A DNA stretch of 64,000 bases from contig NC_051115.1 in assembly GCF_014839805.1 (NCBI RefSeq), forward strand, positions 2,168,600-2,232,599, given 5' to 3'. Both the position numbers and the translations under genes were made by a program. Below, in pieces: positions 11,984 through 23,886 of the stretch (positions are counted from its first letter, which is position 1; each line of letters starts with the position of its first letter). Below the pieces are notes generated by a model that saw only the letters and a program-made list of their open reading frames with translations, ran no database searches and had not been told where the DNA came from. The stretch comes from Manduca sexta (Eukaryota; Arthropoda; Insecta; Lepidoptera; Sphingidae).

Positions 11984-12483
11984 NNNNNNNNNNNNNNNNN
12001 NNNNNNNNNNNNNNNNNNNNNNNNNNNNNNNNNNNNNNNNNNNNNNNNNNNNNNNNNNNNNNNNNNNNNNNNNNNNNNNNNNNNNNNNNNNNNNNNNNNN
12101 NNNNNNNNNNNNNNNNNNNNNNNNNNNNNNNNNNNNNNNNNNNNNNNNNNNNNNNNNNNNNNNNNNNNNNNNNNNNNNNNNNNNNNNNNNNNNNNNNNNN
12201 NNNNNNNNNNNNNNNNNNNNNNNNNNNNNNNNNNNNNNNNNNNNNNNNNNNNNNNNNNNNNNNNNNNNNNNNNNNNNNNNNNNNNNNNNNNNNNNNNNNN
12301 NNNNNNNNNNNNNNNNNNNNNNNNNNNNNNNNNNNNNNNNNNNNNNNNNNNNNNNNNNNNNNNNNNNNNNNNNNNNNNNNNNNNNNNNNNNNNNNNNNNN
12401 NNNNNNNNNNNNNNNNNNNNNNNNNNNNNNNNNNNNNNNNNNNNNNNNNNNNNNNNNNNNNNNNNNNNNNNNNNNNNNNNNNN
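11984..12483. other. Assembly gap, 500 N
   Basis: Placeholder-length gap; reading frames across it are meaningless. The left edge (11938-11965) carries a family N terminus (AGGGTACCGGCC). Confidence 1.
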
Positions 12484-12502
12484 TATATACGTAACTTCAA
12501 TA

Positions 12503-12745
12503 AGTCTGAGTTTTTGGTTTTCAACTTGCGCACCTTCGTGTCTGTAAGCCAGGATCAGCAGTGGCATGGTATAACACCGAGCAGTGAAGCTCGCCGAGTC
12601 TCAGGGAACACTAATTTGTCATCCTGCAACGAAATTAATCAAATACAAAGATAGGGAGGAGTTGGAAATATTAATTGTCCACTCCCATAGCAAAGCGGGA
12701 GACAAAATAATGAAATAAGGAGACGTTTTAACCTCAAGGACAGGG
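12503..12745 (-). repeat. Family Z repeat
   Basis: TAAGCCAGGATCAGCAGTGG and ACGAAATTAATCAAA match Z at 6412 and 36964-37262. 12746-13512 holds nothing recognised. Confidence 0.65.
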
Positions 12746-13512
12746 ACGTTTACAACTAGATAAATTAGTTATAAAGCGCCACGGATAAAATTAAAACATA
12801 GGGTCCTATCATGTGTCGGCAGTCTGTTCCATCCTCAACTACACTTTCGTGCTTCTAAATTAATTTATAGGCACTTATTACATCATTTTTCAAAAACATT
12901 TCAATTAATACAATTTCCTTTGATAGATACTGATCATAAAAGGGTCTATTTATTTCCAATTTAGGTCTAATTTAAATTCGTCCATCAAAGCAATCAATAA
13001 AAACTGAACGTTTGAACTCGGCTTGTGTAACTGACGTAATACATAACAAGGTTTACCGTCATTTTAATTTGATTTTTCTACGGAAGCTTCAATTTTACGG
13101 TATTTTGTTTAATTATTGGTAATTGATTCTTTATTGGGTACATAATTGTATTTCCGTTACGCGTGTACATCTTCAATAGGTAAAGGTAGATGATAATAAA
13201 AAACAATTTAATTTAAATTTCGAACACAATCGTTAGTGTTTTTTTCCTTAAGGCTATAAGTCTCTCGACCATACTGCCTAGTCGTACGTATGCTACAACT
13301 GGTAGATAAATAAAACGTAGCTTTTTTTATTTTGACAAAAAGTTGCTAGATAATTAGGTTTCTCCTCAAAATTAGGGCTTTTTAATGCGATGGAGGGAAA
13401 TTTGCGGCGACAAAATGCTTGGGGAGAAGAAAATTACGCAAGTGACAGTTAAATATGTATTTCGTCTTAAAACAGCTATTATTGACAATTACTAGGCTAT
13501 TATTATCATGAA

Positions 13513-13796
13513 CTAGTTGACTCGACAACATTGCCCTTCTTAACTATGAATTTGTAGCGCCCATTCTGTCAATCGCTGACAGTTATTTCAAACAATTGAC
13601 AGTTATATAAAATTAATATTTTCGTTAAGTTTTCTTACATTTTCTAATTTTCCGCGCAATTTTTTGAATTTTTTCTTTCATAAGAACCTTCTCCTGATAA
13701 TAACAAACACAACAACAAAAAATAGTGAAATCGGTCCAGCCGTTCCCGCGTGATGGCGTGACCAAGGGAAATAGGGATTCATTTTATATATATAGA
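13513..13796 (-). mobile_element. Helitron-like HEL-2, copy 1
   Basis: Minus strand begins TCTATATATATAAAATGAAT after A and ends GAGTCAACTAG before T. The body includes ACGCCATCACGC and AACTGTCAGCGATTGACAG. 13797-14337 holds nothing recognised. Confidence 0.75.
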
Positions 13797-14337
13797 TTAT
13801 GAATGTAACAGTTAAAATAAAAGCCATAATAGCTGCTTCAACACAAACTTCGCTAAAGTAAAAGCCACAAGATTTGTCTCAAAACACATTAAAGGTAAAA
13901 GTAACAGTAGCTTTGACTAATTGTCAATGAAACTGTGTTGTATGAACATTATATAATTTAACCAATTATGATTCATAACCAATTAATCATAAGAACTTGT
14001 TTGCTTTCATTTGCAATAGTTTATTGTTTGTCAAACAGTTGTAAATATGCGTAATATTTGTAAATTATAAACTTAAGTCTAAGACAGCTCACGGTCTTGG
14101 CAGTCCGTTCCACTCCAAACTAGTTATTCATTTTTCATAATCATACAACTAAGTGAATTGATACCCTAGTTTTTAAATCTTTTTTGTCAAAAAGGAGTTT
14201 CAAACATGATTATAATAATATGCACCCGCTTTTATCGGCCCTAGACGACGAGAAAACCCAATGACTCATTCTTATTTCATTAACCGAGTATAAGGTCTTG
14301 TAATTCAGATATTGACAAAAATATTTTTTTAATCGTT

Positions 14338-14935
14338 TTAATGACGAGATGAGCCGTTCGCCTGATAAGCGATACGACCGCCTATAAACAGTAGAAACAC
14401 TAACACCTTGAATTACAAAGTATTGTTTGGTATTCCACTGCGCTCGCCATCCTGATATATAAATAATAATAATATCAGCTCTGTATTATATACTGTCCCA
14501 CTGCTGAGCACGGGCCTCCTCTACTACTGAGAGGGATTAGGCCTTAGTCCACCACGCTGTAGTGCGGATTGGTAGACTTCACACACTTTCGAAATTCCTA
14601 TAGAGAACTTCTCAGATGTGCAGGTTTCCTCACGATGTTTTCCTTCACCGTTAAAGCGAACGATAAATTCACAAAGAATACACACATGATTTTAGAAAAG
14701 TCAGAGGTGTGTGCCCATGGGATTTGAACCTGCGGACATTCGTCTTGTTCCACACCCAACTAGGCTATCGCCTGAGACATAAGATGTTATTTTATTGTGT
14801 CCAGTAGTTACACTGGTTACAATGCCCAACCGGAACACAACAGTGACTACACGCTGCTTGACAGAAAAAGACATTGCGGTGGTACCTACCCAGGACTCTC
14901 ACGTATGAGAGACCTCTAGTAATGCTTAACAAAGT
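14338..14935 (+). mobile_element. Family W copy split by SINE-A
   Basis: The W left part runs 14338-14459 and the right part 14771-14935 (TGAGACATAAGATGTTATTT). CCTGA is repeated at the junctions. Confidence 0.75.
14463..14772 (-). mobile_element. SINE-A copy
   Basis: Nearly complete; about 11 bp are missing from the tRNA-like head, and the 5' end is clipped at ATCGCC. Confidence 0.8.
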
Positions 14936-15047
14936 TTGTATGGACTTTAACACGTGCTCGTGTATATTGCAATTTTACAATGGCGTTGAAAAATCAAACG
15001 ATAATTCATTTTAGTCTAAAGTTCCATTTGCAAGAAATCGGACAAGT

Positions 15048-15366
15048 GTGTGGAGCGGCGGTAGCCTAGTTGGGTGTGGACGGACTGCAGAGACGAATGG
15101 ACATTGTTCAAAACCCAAACACACCTCTGAGTTCTCTAAAAAAAATTATGTGTGTATTCTTTGTGAATTATTGCTTGCTTTAACGGTGAAGGGAAACATC
15201 GTGAGGAAACCTGAATACCTGAGAAACTCTCTATAGGAATTTTGAGGTTGTGTGAAATCTACCAATCCGCACTACAGCGTGGTGGACTAAGGCTTAATCT
15301 CTCAGTAGTAGAGGAGGCCCGAGCCCAGCAGTGGGACAGTATATACTACAGGGCTGATATTATTAT
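15048..15366 (+). mobile_element. SINE-A copy, variant subtype
   Basis: The A box is intact (TAGCCTAGTTGG), the B box is changed (TTCAAAACCC). The body has CCTGAATACCTGAGAAACTC and GGGACAGTATATACTACAG, a variant shared with 26167, 40064 and 40518. Confidence 0.8.
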
Positions 15367-15750
15367 ACTCAAAAATAGTGAAACGAACGCTCAGTCAAAA
15401 ATCATGCATTCCGAACAGCATATTGAAAACAATTTGATAATTGGAAGTACACACTCAAGGATTTTGTAATAAATTTTGCAATTGTTTTACACATTAGTAT
15501 TTTCCGTATTGTTTCTTGATGCACTAGGAATTTTAACTATTGTTAAAGGTCAAATTAAAGTTAATATAACCCTTATGCCTTTGTAATAAGAGCTACAGGT
15601 TAATGATAGATCATTAAGATATTTATAATGGTCGTCCCTTCACTTGATGATTTTAATACGAGGACAATTGCAATTCCTGGTTTAAATCTATTAATGATTC
15701 TGAGGAATACGAAGAATTTAATAAAGTACATTTCTAAAAATCCCAAAATT

Positions 15751-16061
15751 TATCCTGGGATCCATTGCGAAAAATGGTATTATAACATGATCAAAAATTA
15801 TATTTTTCTCTTTAAACTCTAAAAAAACTGTCGGCCGTTTTTGCACAAGCGACGAAACTTCTAAATGTATTTGAATTTTTTGGCAAACATGACAAAACAA
15901 TGCCAATATTATCCTGGGATCGATTGCGAAGAATGATGTTATGACATGATAAAAAAAATATATTTTTCTCTTTAAACTCTAAAAAACTAGTAAAAAAGTC
16001 AATTTTTTGCGTAAACGACGAAACTTCCAAACGGATTTGAGTTTTTTGGCAAACATGAAAC
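15751..16061. repeat. Two tandem units of about 159 bp
   Basis: TATCCTGGGATC recurs at 15751 and 15910, followed in both by TTTTTCTCTTTAAACTCTAA, GACGAAACTTC and TTTTTTGGCAAACATGA. Small coding-like frames here arise from the repeat. Confidence 0.75.
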
Positions 16062-16255
16062 TATACAAAACTAATCATGATACAATCATGTAATCATCTC
16101 TCGTCAGTCGACATTTCATTGGATTCCACTCCTTAACATCAGGTGCAGTGAGGTAACTTTTACGTGCAAAAATACTCTCCTGGGAAAGCATTTATTTACT
16201 TCAAGCGTCTTACACATGGAGCCACGACTCAAGCCATCGCTAAGATCTTCTAGAA

Positions 16256-16640
16256 CAGTGTTTCTCAACCTTCTTTAGGCCATGACCATAACATTTCTAA
16301 AATGTTTATACACCCCATACATAATTTTTAACCTTTAAAAATTGTTTTGTTTCCCTTAGAAATATAAATGATAAGTTAGAGGAAGAAATCACTATGAAAT
16401 TGTTATCAAAACATCGTCAGTAACATTTCAAAACATATACTTAACAAAAAACTGAAAATTCGAGAGAAAGCGCGAGAAGTATGCCAGGATCGTGCAAAGT
16501 GGCAATCTATAGTCTCTGCCTACCCCTATGGGATAAAGGTGTTATACGATGTATGTATGTATGTATGAAAATTATGTTTAAATTGCCCCCCCTAACTATC
16601 AAATTGTCGCCCAGTGGGGCGTAGGCCCAACGTTGGGAAA
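16256..16640. mobile_element. hAT-like MITE with 9-bp direct repeat
   Basis: Starts CAGTGTTTCTCAACC, the typical hAT end, and finishes CCCAACGTTGGGAAA. CTTCTAGAA flanks both sides (16247-16255 and 16641-16649), consistent with an 8-bp hAT target duplication plus one matching base. The right TIR seems trimmed. Confidence 0.7.
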
Positions 16641-16819
16641 CTTCTAGAATGTTCTGTTGCCAAGTTGAAGATGAGAACAGAATGATGCCGCCAACGATTT
16701 GGGTAATTTACTTATTTTTATTTATAACTTTTATAAACATCGTATAAATTCTAATACAGAAGAATTCATTGAAATCTAGTGAAAATTCTACAAGTTACAA
16801 TCCACTGAAATAAGGAAGT

Positions 16820-17190
16820 AGGGGGCATTGGACTATGTTTGATTTTGCGCATTTTTTAATATGTAACAGCAATTAGTACAAAAAAGAAATCCTTCTGTGT
16901 TAACAGCATTAAAATTTGATAAGAAAAGAGGCAGTAATTCAAATTTCAAATATTGCTTTATGCAGGAGTGGGCGTGGTGTGGGGATATCGCTCCATCTCT
17001 TTCTTTCGCACGTAGCGTTATGCCCGCTGACGTCACCTACAAGTATTTCGTTCCTTTTTACACCCCCACCTAATTTCAATGGCTTATAATAACATGTCGA
17101 ATTTTCACCAGATTTCAATAATTTCTTCTGTTTTAGAATTTGTATGGCGTACATATTTTACAAAAGTTATAATTAAAAATAAGTCAAATA
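16820..17190. mobile_element. Family N element, copy 1
   Basis: Shares GGGGATATCGCTYCATCTCT and TTTCTTTCGCACG with copy 2 at 17536-17929. Confidence 0.6.
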
Positions 17191-17414
17191 TTCTATTCAA
17201 TACATTTCTATTCACTGGTAGCACACAAAGCAAGCCAGTGATGTGGAAATAACAACCTTTAGTGACCTTTTGAAGTTCAAGCGATATTCGCGTTGGTACC
17301 AATAATGTTTGTGTTTAGTTTATTCATTTAATATGTGTATATTAACTTTAAGTTAACAATGTATTTGAACTGCCAGTTCTTCAGTCAATTTAAAAAGTTG
17401 TGTACTCAGATTTT

Positions 17415-17990
17415 GCTGTATTGTATACCCGCCCAGATAGAGACCGTACACAAGTGTTAAAACCCGCCATAGTGGCCCACGTGTGTCGCGTTCCGGGATC
17501 AGCCTGTGTATATGCAGTTCCAACAGGCATAATAGGGTACCGTCCTATGCTTGATTTTTTACATTATTCTATATGTAATGGTAAACGGTAATACGAAAAA
17601 AGCACTTTTGCGAAAACTACATAAAAATTGGTTAAAAAATGAGCGATTAATTCATATTTAAAATATTGTAACGTGCAGAAGTGGGCGCGTTGTGGGGATA
17701 TCGCTTCATCTCTTTCTTTCGCACGCGTCGTAATTCCCGATGACGTCAAATGTGGTTATTTCGGTCTCTTTTTTGTTTCTTGTTACTTACCCCTTCCACC
17801 TAAATTCAAAGACTTATAACTTGTTGGTTTTTTACCGGATTTTAATAATTCCTTCCGTGTTATAATTTCTATAACGTAAATATTTGATAATAATAAAGAA
17901 CAAAAATGAGTCCGGTCCCCTATTGTGTCGAGGGGTAATCTCTTATCAGGCAACATTCTATTGGACCCCACTCCACTTACCATTGGCGAA
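17415..17990 (-). mobile_element. Family Y element split by family N
   Basis: Y parts lie at 17415-17535 (GGCCCACGTGTGTCGCGTTC) and 17930-17990 (GGACCCCACTCCACTTACC). N (17536-17929) has ends AGGGTACCGTCC and the inverse CCGGTCCCCT. Confidence 0.6.
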
Positions 17991-18387
17991 AGGAGAAAAA
18001 AAATCCGAAAGAGAACCTGATATAACATGCAGGTACGTATGCTTGAATGTGGCCTGCAAATCGTTCTAATGATAATCAATTTAGCGGCGTAAAGGTAAGC
18101 GCCACTTTAGAGGAACAGATGGTTGCGTTCCTCTATGGAAGGGAAAGATTTCCAGTCAGGCAGATGTTGTCAACCGGCCGCGGCGCCTTCGACGGTTCCT
18201 ATTTGGAGGTGGTATATATGCAACGCGTCGCTCTAATTGTGCAAGCGTAATCCAGGATCGTCTGTCGCCATCTTGCGTGATTGCTATGCGATAAATCACT
18301 ATAGTTGTGTATACATAGGTCTTCTCGAAGTTGCGCTGATGTTGACGAGATGGCGTTATGTATACTAATTGTACCGCTACAATCAAA

Positions 18388-19415
18388 TCTATACTATTAT
18401 ATAAAGCTGAAGAGTTTGTTTGTTTGTTTGTTTGTTTGTTTGTTTGTTTGAACGCGCTAATCTCAGGAACTACTGGTCCAAACTGAAAAATTCTTTTTGC
18501 GTTGAATAGCCCTATGTTCGTGGAGTGCTATAGGCTATATATCATCACGCTATACCCAATAGGAGCGGAGCAGTAATACCTAATCTCAGGAACTACCGGT
18601 CCGAACTGAAAAATTCTTTTTGCGTTGGATAGCCTTTTGTTCGTGGAGTGCTATAGGCTATATATCATCACGCTATACCCAATAGGAGCAGAGCAGTAAT
18701 GGCTAATCTCAGGAACTACCGGTTCGAACTAAAAATTCATTTTGTATTGGATAGCCTTTTTGTTCGTGAAGTGCTATAGGCTATATATCATCACGCTATG
18801 ACCAATAGGAGCAGAGCAGTAATGCCTAATCTCAGAAACTAGGAGTTTGAACTGAATAATTCTTTTTGTGTTGGATAGCCCTTTGTTCCTGGAATGCTAT
18901 AGGCTATATATATCATCACGCTATGCCCAATAGGAGCGGAGCAGTAATCGCTAATCTTAGGAACTACCGGTTCGAACTGAAAAATATTTTTGTGTTGGAT
19001 AGCCCTTTGTTCCTGGAGTGCTATAGGTTATATATCGTCACGCTATGACCAATAGGAGCGGAGCAGTAATGAAACATGATGCAAAAACGGGGACAATTTA
19101 TTAGTTTTGAGAGATTCTGTTGCGTGCGCTGCGTAAACGGTTAAAGTTATGCAACAATAATGTATGACGGGATTGTTCCTCATAAAAAGTTCTACAAAAA
19201 TGTATCATAAAACAAAGTCCCCCGCTGCATCGGTCTGCCCGAACGTGTTAAACTCAAAAACTACCCAACGTATTAGGATAAAATTTGGTATGGAGACAGT
19301 TTGAGACCTTGGGAAGAACATAGGCTCCCGGGAAAATATATAGCGTGACTTTTATAACGGAAAACTTTAGCCCGAAAAACTTTATAACGCGGGCGGAGCC
19401 GCGGGCAAAAGCTAG
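18388..19415 (+). mobile_element. Helitron-like HEL-1, copy 1, with internal 123-bp repeats
   Basis: Begins TCTATACTATTATATAAAGC after host A and ends GGGCAAAAGCTAG before host T. Inside: a (GTTT)n tract at 18417-18450, then five tandem units (CTAATCTCAGGAACTACCGG at about 18460, 18583, 18703, 18827, 18951). The GCGGGCGGAGCCGCGGGC block lies near the 3' end. It has no Rep/helicase gene, so it is non-autonomous. Confidence 0.85.
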
Positions 19416-19685
19416 TTGCATATAAAGGGAAGCCGGCAAGAATTGGCTTATATGGTGTTCAACGTCCCCAAAATATCCAGCAATGTATTAAAATAAAACT
19501 TACATATCGGTGAGAAAGACATTTATTTCCTTGAATTTAAAAACTTAAGTGCCAATGTAAGCGAATCTTGACATCGCCATTCAATTATTTATAGTTTTTA
19601 TACATCACCATCTATTGGCATATCTATGACAATATTTATTTATAATTTAAATTAATACATCATTGAACATATGGACCCTTCACCA

Positions 19686-19781
19686 ATGCCAGTGTCAGAT
19701 CTATATTTTTTATGAGTGTAGGCCACTTTATTTCCACCGCCCCATATAGGTAGGCTTATGTATGTATGTAAGGCTCTAAAA

Positions 19782-19852
<71 letters not shown>

Positions 19853-20279
19853 TAAAAATGAATCCCTATTTCCCTTGGTCACGCCATCACGCGTGAACGG
19901 CTGGACCGATTTCACTAGTTTTTTTGTTGTTTGTTATTGTCAGGAGAAGGTTCTTATGAAAGAAAAAAATAGGGAACTTGAGCGGAAAATTAGAAAATTA
20001 TGAAAACTTAACGAAATCTAATTTTATATAACTGTCAATTGTTTGAAATAACTGTCAGCGATCGACACAATGCGCGCGTGCATACATAGTTAAGACAGGA
20101 CAACGTCTGTCGGGCCAGTTAGTACTTAATAATTTTCCATTTGTTTGTATTATGGAAGGCACTAAAGTTAAATGAATGATTAATTAAATCGAGTGAGCGT
20201 CCTCTGACATCAGCCGTCCCTAAGAGGCTGCGGATAGGCCGCGGCATATACGGCCTATTTACAAATCCGGGACTGACTA
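19686..20279. repeat. Family L, copy 2, split by HEL-2
   Basis: Same blocks as 1017-1617. Host sequence is CTAAAA at 19776-19781, then the insertion 19782-20122, then TACTTAATAA. Confidence 0.8.
19782..20122 (+). mobile_element. Helitron-like HEL-2, copy 2
   Basis: Begins TC with a long (AT)n run (19784-19848) and ends TCGGGCCAGTTAG, a one-base variant of CTAG. Comparison with family L copy 1 shows precise insertion between A and T with no duplication. Confidence 0.85.
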
Positions 20280-20370
20280 ATGCTTATCATCAAGTACAGT
20301 GGGGTCATTTTGCATAATATAAAAAAGATATCGTGTTGTGGTATTAATTGCAAGCAGGATCTCATTAAGA

Positions 20371-20696
20371 GCGGCGATAGCCTAGTTGGGTGTGGAACGG
20401 ATTGCCGAGACGAATGTCCGCAGGTTCAAATCCCAAGGGCACACACCTCTGACTTTTCTAAAAAATCATGTGTGTATTCTTTGTGAATTTATCGTTCGCT
20501 TTAACGGTGAAGGAAAACATCGTGAGGAAACCTGCACATCTGAGACGTTTTCTATAGGAATTTCGAAGGTGTGTGAAGTCTACCAATCCGCACTAGGCCA
20601 GCGTGGTGCACTAAGGCCTAATCCCTCTCAGTAGTAGAGGAGGCCCGTGCTCAGCAGTGGGCAAGTATATAATACAGGGCTGATATTATTATTATT
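20371..20696 (+). mobile_element. SINE-A copy with 12-bp target duplication
   Basis: Full length with both pol III boxes. AGGATCTCATTA occurs just before it and directly after its (ATT)n tail. Confidence 0.9.
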
Positions 20697-20851
20697 AGGA
20701 TCTCATTACACAATGCGTGTAGCGGAAAATCTATGACATCTAGTTACTTATTGACATTACTTTTGTCCTACTTTTCATATGAGGTCATGGGTGGCTTTGT
20801 TCCATCAATACAAGACGAACAAAGCTCTATTCTATACCTATCGATATATAT

Positions 20852-21165
20852 GTACTACGTACTAGATTTGGCGTTCCGAACATTCACTGTGTTCAACTGA
20901 ATTGAACTGTCATCCATTCAAACTCATTTTAGTATGGTCAATATTGATGCTTGTGGTTGTGTACGGAGTGGCGCTCATAATATAAAAATGTGAGTCGAAG
21001 TGAAAACCTGGATGTAAATAAAAAATATTAGTCAAATAAGTAAAATTATTTTTTGTTCAAGTGAATAAATAGATTATAACGGTGACGTTTTGGTTGTCAT
21101 TTTAGTTCAGATTTTGAACAAATTGTTTATAAGACGTTCGTGTCTATAGAATATACGTCAATTTT
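20852..21165 (+). repeat. Family O, copy 2
   Basis: Uninterrupted copy (GTACTACGTACTAGATTTGG to AGAATATACGTCA). 21166-21398 holds nothing recognised. Confidence 0.7.
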
Positions 21166-21398
21166 TGTACTTAATTTGGTAACAGTTCTGAATCTGACGC
21201 AATAATAAATCTTAGTGGAAATATACGTTATGTAGGCTATCTAAGTTTTGAAATATACCATTTCTGTTAAATTTTAAAAGCAATTCTTTTATAGGGTTCC
21301 GTTTCTCAAAACAAACCCTAAGATCACTCTGTTATCTGTTTGTCAAGACCGTTTTGCTCAGGAACGCGTAGAGGTATCAAGTTGAAATTTATATCAAA

Positions 21399-21684
21399 CT
21401 AGTTGACCTGACAGACGTCGTCCCGTCTTAACTATGAATTTGCAGCGCGCATTCTGTCAATCGCTGACAGTTATTTCAAACAATTGACAGTAATATAAAA
21501 TTAATATTTTCGTTAAGTTTTCTTAAATTTTCTAATTTTTCGCGCAATTTTTTCTTTCATAAGAACCTTCTCCTGACAATAACAAACACAACAAAAAAAA
21601 AATTGTGAAATCGGTCCAGCCGTTCACGCGTCATGGCGTGACCAAAGGAAATTGGGATTCATTTTTGTTCATATATTATAAAGA
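21399..21684 (-). mobile_element. Helitron-like HEL-2, copy 3
   Basis: Minus strand ends GTCAACTAG before T; start TCTTTATAATATATG after A. 21685-21950 holds nothing recognised. Confidence 0.75.
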
Positions 21685-21954
21685 TATTCGGAGCTACTGT
21701 ATCTTTCAGCTGTAAATACTTGTAAGTCAACGCGATCAAAAGATATGATCGTTTATGTCGCATCTTGCGATTTCACAAAAGATTTGAACCTATAGGGTAC
21801 TTCCCGTTGACCTAGAATCATATTTGGATAGAAGCAATGTCTTAAAGTACATGTAAAAAAAAAACTAAAAACGGTAAAAATACTAATAAAATAAACTAGT
21901 TTATATTGAATACTCGGTGCCTGAATCAAAATCGCAATGGTCTGTACTTATAAA

Positions 21955-22164
21955 AAGCTTTTGCTCGGGACTTGCCCGCGTTGTTTTCTGGGATAAAAGT
22001 CCCGATATATATTTTCCTGAGATAAAAAGTAGCCTATAACCTTCCCAGGGTCTTAAACTATCTCCATACCAAATTTCATAAAAATCCGTTCAGTAGATTT
22101 TGAGAAAATCGATCATATACAGACAGATAGTTTTTGAGTGACTTTGTTTTATAATATGTATGGA
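21955..22164 (-). mobile_element. Helitron-like element, degraded 3' end
   Basis: Minus strand begins TCCATACATATTATAAAAC after A and ends CCCGAGCAAAAGC without intact CTAG. Its body (ATGAAATTTGGTATGGAGAT) matches 43836-43985. Confidence 0.6.
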
Positions 22165-22291
22165 TATAAGCGCGCAAACCCCGCGTTAAGTTGATGACTA
22201 TTGACACTAACTACAATGAATTGACATACTAAGTTAGCACATTAACTTCAATAGAAATCTGGTTAGCTGATTTTTTTTCTCTTACAAAATT

Positions 22292-23113
22292 TTACAGTTG
22301 GAAATATTTTTTTGCTGCCTTAACATAAGCTTCTCTCCTCTTCGCCGCCATTTTGAGAATTCTTTTTACAAAAGGATCGCTTTTTAGCGCCTCTCTAACA
22401 GCTGTTTCATCTACCACCGCCATGACAGTTGGCAATCTCACAGTTGTTGTCTCTTTCACAATCTCTGTAGTGTTATTTCCGTCACTCTCTAAAATAGTTA
22501 TATTTCTTTTCTCCTCTATATCTTTGAGTAAATCTTCGAAATCGTTTTTTGACTGTCTTAAATACTCGTCAAATTCTAATATTTTAGCAAATTTTCCAAT
22601 TAATTCCGTTTGTTTCGTTAAAACTTCGTATAGTTGCTCGTTTTGGGAGTTTTCTGATGTTTCCATAGATTCTTTGGTGATGCTGTATTTATCAAAGTAG
22701 GTGTTATGGTGTGGAACGCGATGTATTCTATTTTTAAATCTCAGAGTGTCGTTTATGCTAGTATCATCATATTCGAAATGCTTTATTTTTTTAATTTGAA
22801 TATTTTTATGACCAGTCACTTTATTTGAATTTGAAATTTCTGTTTTATTTTCGTAATTCAAATTTGGAACGTCATAATTATCTGGCACAGTAAAATGTGT
22901 TAGTCGTCGAACCATAACGAAATTATCTAGATTTTTCTTTACACTTTCATTATCAAGTTTTGTCAATGTAAAGGGATTTTTCTCTGCATTATCTATGGTT
23001 TTGGATGTTCTATTTTTAAATATATTTGCAGCGTGTACTCCGCTTAGAGCTGAAATAATAAGAATAACTATTGAGCACCAGTTTTTACAAATATAGTGTT
23101 GTGGTACAATTTC
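22292..23113 (-). CDS. Probable secreted protein, unknown family (exon without in-frame ATG)
   Basis: An open frame runs from a possible acceptor (GTAGTTCAG before 23113) to TAA at 22294-22292, about 273 codons. Near its start is a signal-peptide-like stretch (NWCSIVILIISALSGVHA) with a plausible cleavage after VHA. The mature part is polar and charged, with several N-glycosylation sequons (NKT, NIT, NNT), and ends in a basic helix-like tail (KRILKMAAKRREAYVKAAKKY). No in-frame ATG occurs before 22915, which is downstream of the signal, so the start codon must lie in an upstream exon. An in-frame stop at 23162-23164 bounds the frame. I do not recognise the family. Confidence 0.5.
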   Translation of the reverse strand, partial: EIVPQHYICKNWCSIVILIISALSGVHAANIFKNRTSKTIDNAEKNPFTLTKLDNESVKKNLDNFVMVRRLTHFTVPDNYDVPNLNYENKTEISNSNKVTGHKNIQIKKIKHFEYDDTSINDTLRFKNRIHRVPHHNTYFDKYSITKESMETSENSQNEQLYEVLTKQTELIGKFAKILEFDEYLRQSKNDFEDLLKDIEEKRNITILESDGNNTTEIVKETTTVRLPTVMAVVDETAVREALKSDPFVKRILKMAAKRREAYVKAAKKYFQL

Positions 23114-23308
23114 CTGAACTACGTTTTTTAACTTTGAATTATTATATGAAACTTGAAATATTTATGACACCTATAAGGCTGTAAACAAAGCTATTATAAT
23201 TATTGTCTATGCCTATCTTTTTTTTATGGACCCTACACCACTTAACCGATTTGCCATCGGAATGATTGGAATGTTAGCCGGCTTAACATGACAGCTACAT
23301 GACATGAC

Positions 23309-23371
23309 GCGTGTCACGGAAAAATAACCTTATTATGTTAACAATAATAAGATTATATTCCCGTGACACGC
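23309..23371. repeat. 63-bp imperfect palindrome
   Basis: GCGTGTCACGG pairs with CCGTGACACGC and, inside, CTTATTAT pairs with ATAATAAG. Function unknown; possibly a minimal MITE. The rest of 23114-23830 holds nothing recognised. Confidence 0.6.
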
Positions 23372-23886
23372 TCTGGACTCTCCAAATATAAATGCAATAA
23401 CTTACGACTAATGTATTGTCTTATTCCTGTCCTTATCCCAATGTAGGGTCGATCCCCAAGCTTATTGCAAAAATCAACTTGATTCACCAACCGTCTACAT
23501 TCAAACCCCGATTACCCCAATGCGATACACATTTCACGTATCAATTACCAGAACCTCACCCCCCCTCTCTATGTGAGACACAATTACTCTACGATTATAT
23601 TAAATGACCAATTTCGAATCATTTGGAAAAAAATCTTTGCCCGATCTCCCGTAGTACAATCAATAAATCTCACCGAAATAGTTACAATAAAAACGAAATC
23701 CACTCACATATAAATATGAATAAAACATATTTCAAATAAATCATTTATTACGCAAACACTTTCTAACTTTTGCCGATAAATAAATATGCATGAATGACGA
23801 ATTCGCTTGATTATGATTTTTTATTTGAATGACGAGCTTGCCGTTCGCCTGATGGTGAGCGATACGACCGATGTATAGTATCAGCC

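Noticed and set aside
11899..12567. Long open frames across runs of N (also 29700-30380, 45233-45993, 60812-61472)
   Set aside because: The frames are open only because N translates as X; the real flanks are repeat or spacer.
15052..15120. tRNA genes, suggested by A and B boxes at many sites
   Set aside because: All continue into SINE bodies; none has an acceptor stem or anticodon arm that I could fold.
19652..20003. Ile-Tyr repeat proteins on both strands
   Set aside because: They are (AT)n microsatellite translations inside HEL-2.
20386..20634. Several similar small proteins (TAETNVRRFKSQGHTPLTFL type) at 20386, 34589, 44128, 26277, 40597
   Set aside because: They are chance translations of SINE-A, in both orientations, and contain pol III boxes rather than coding features.
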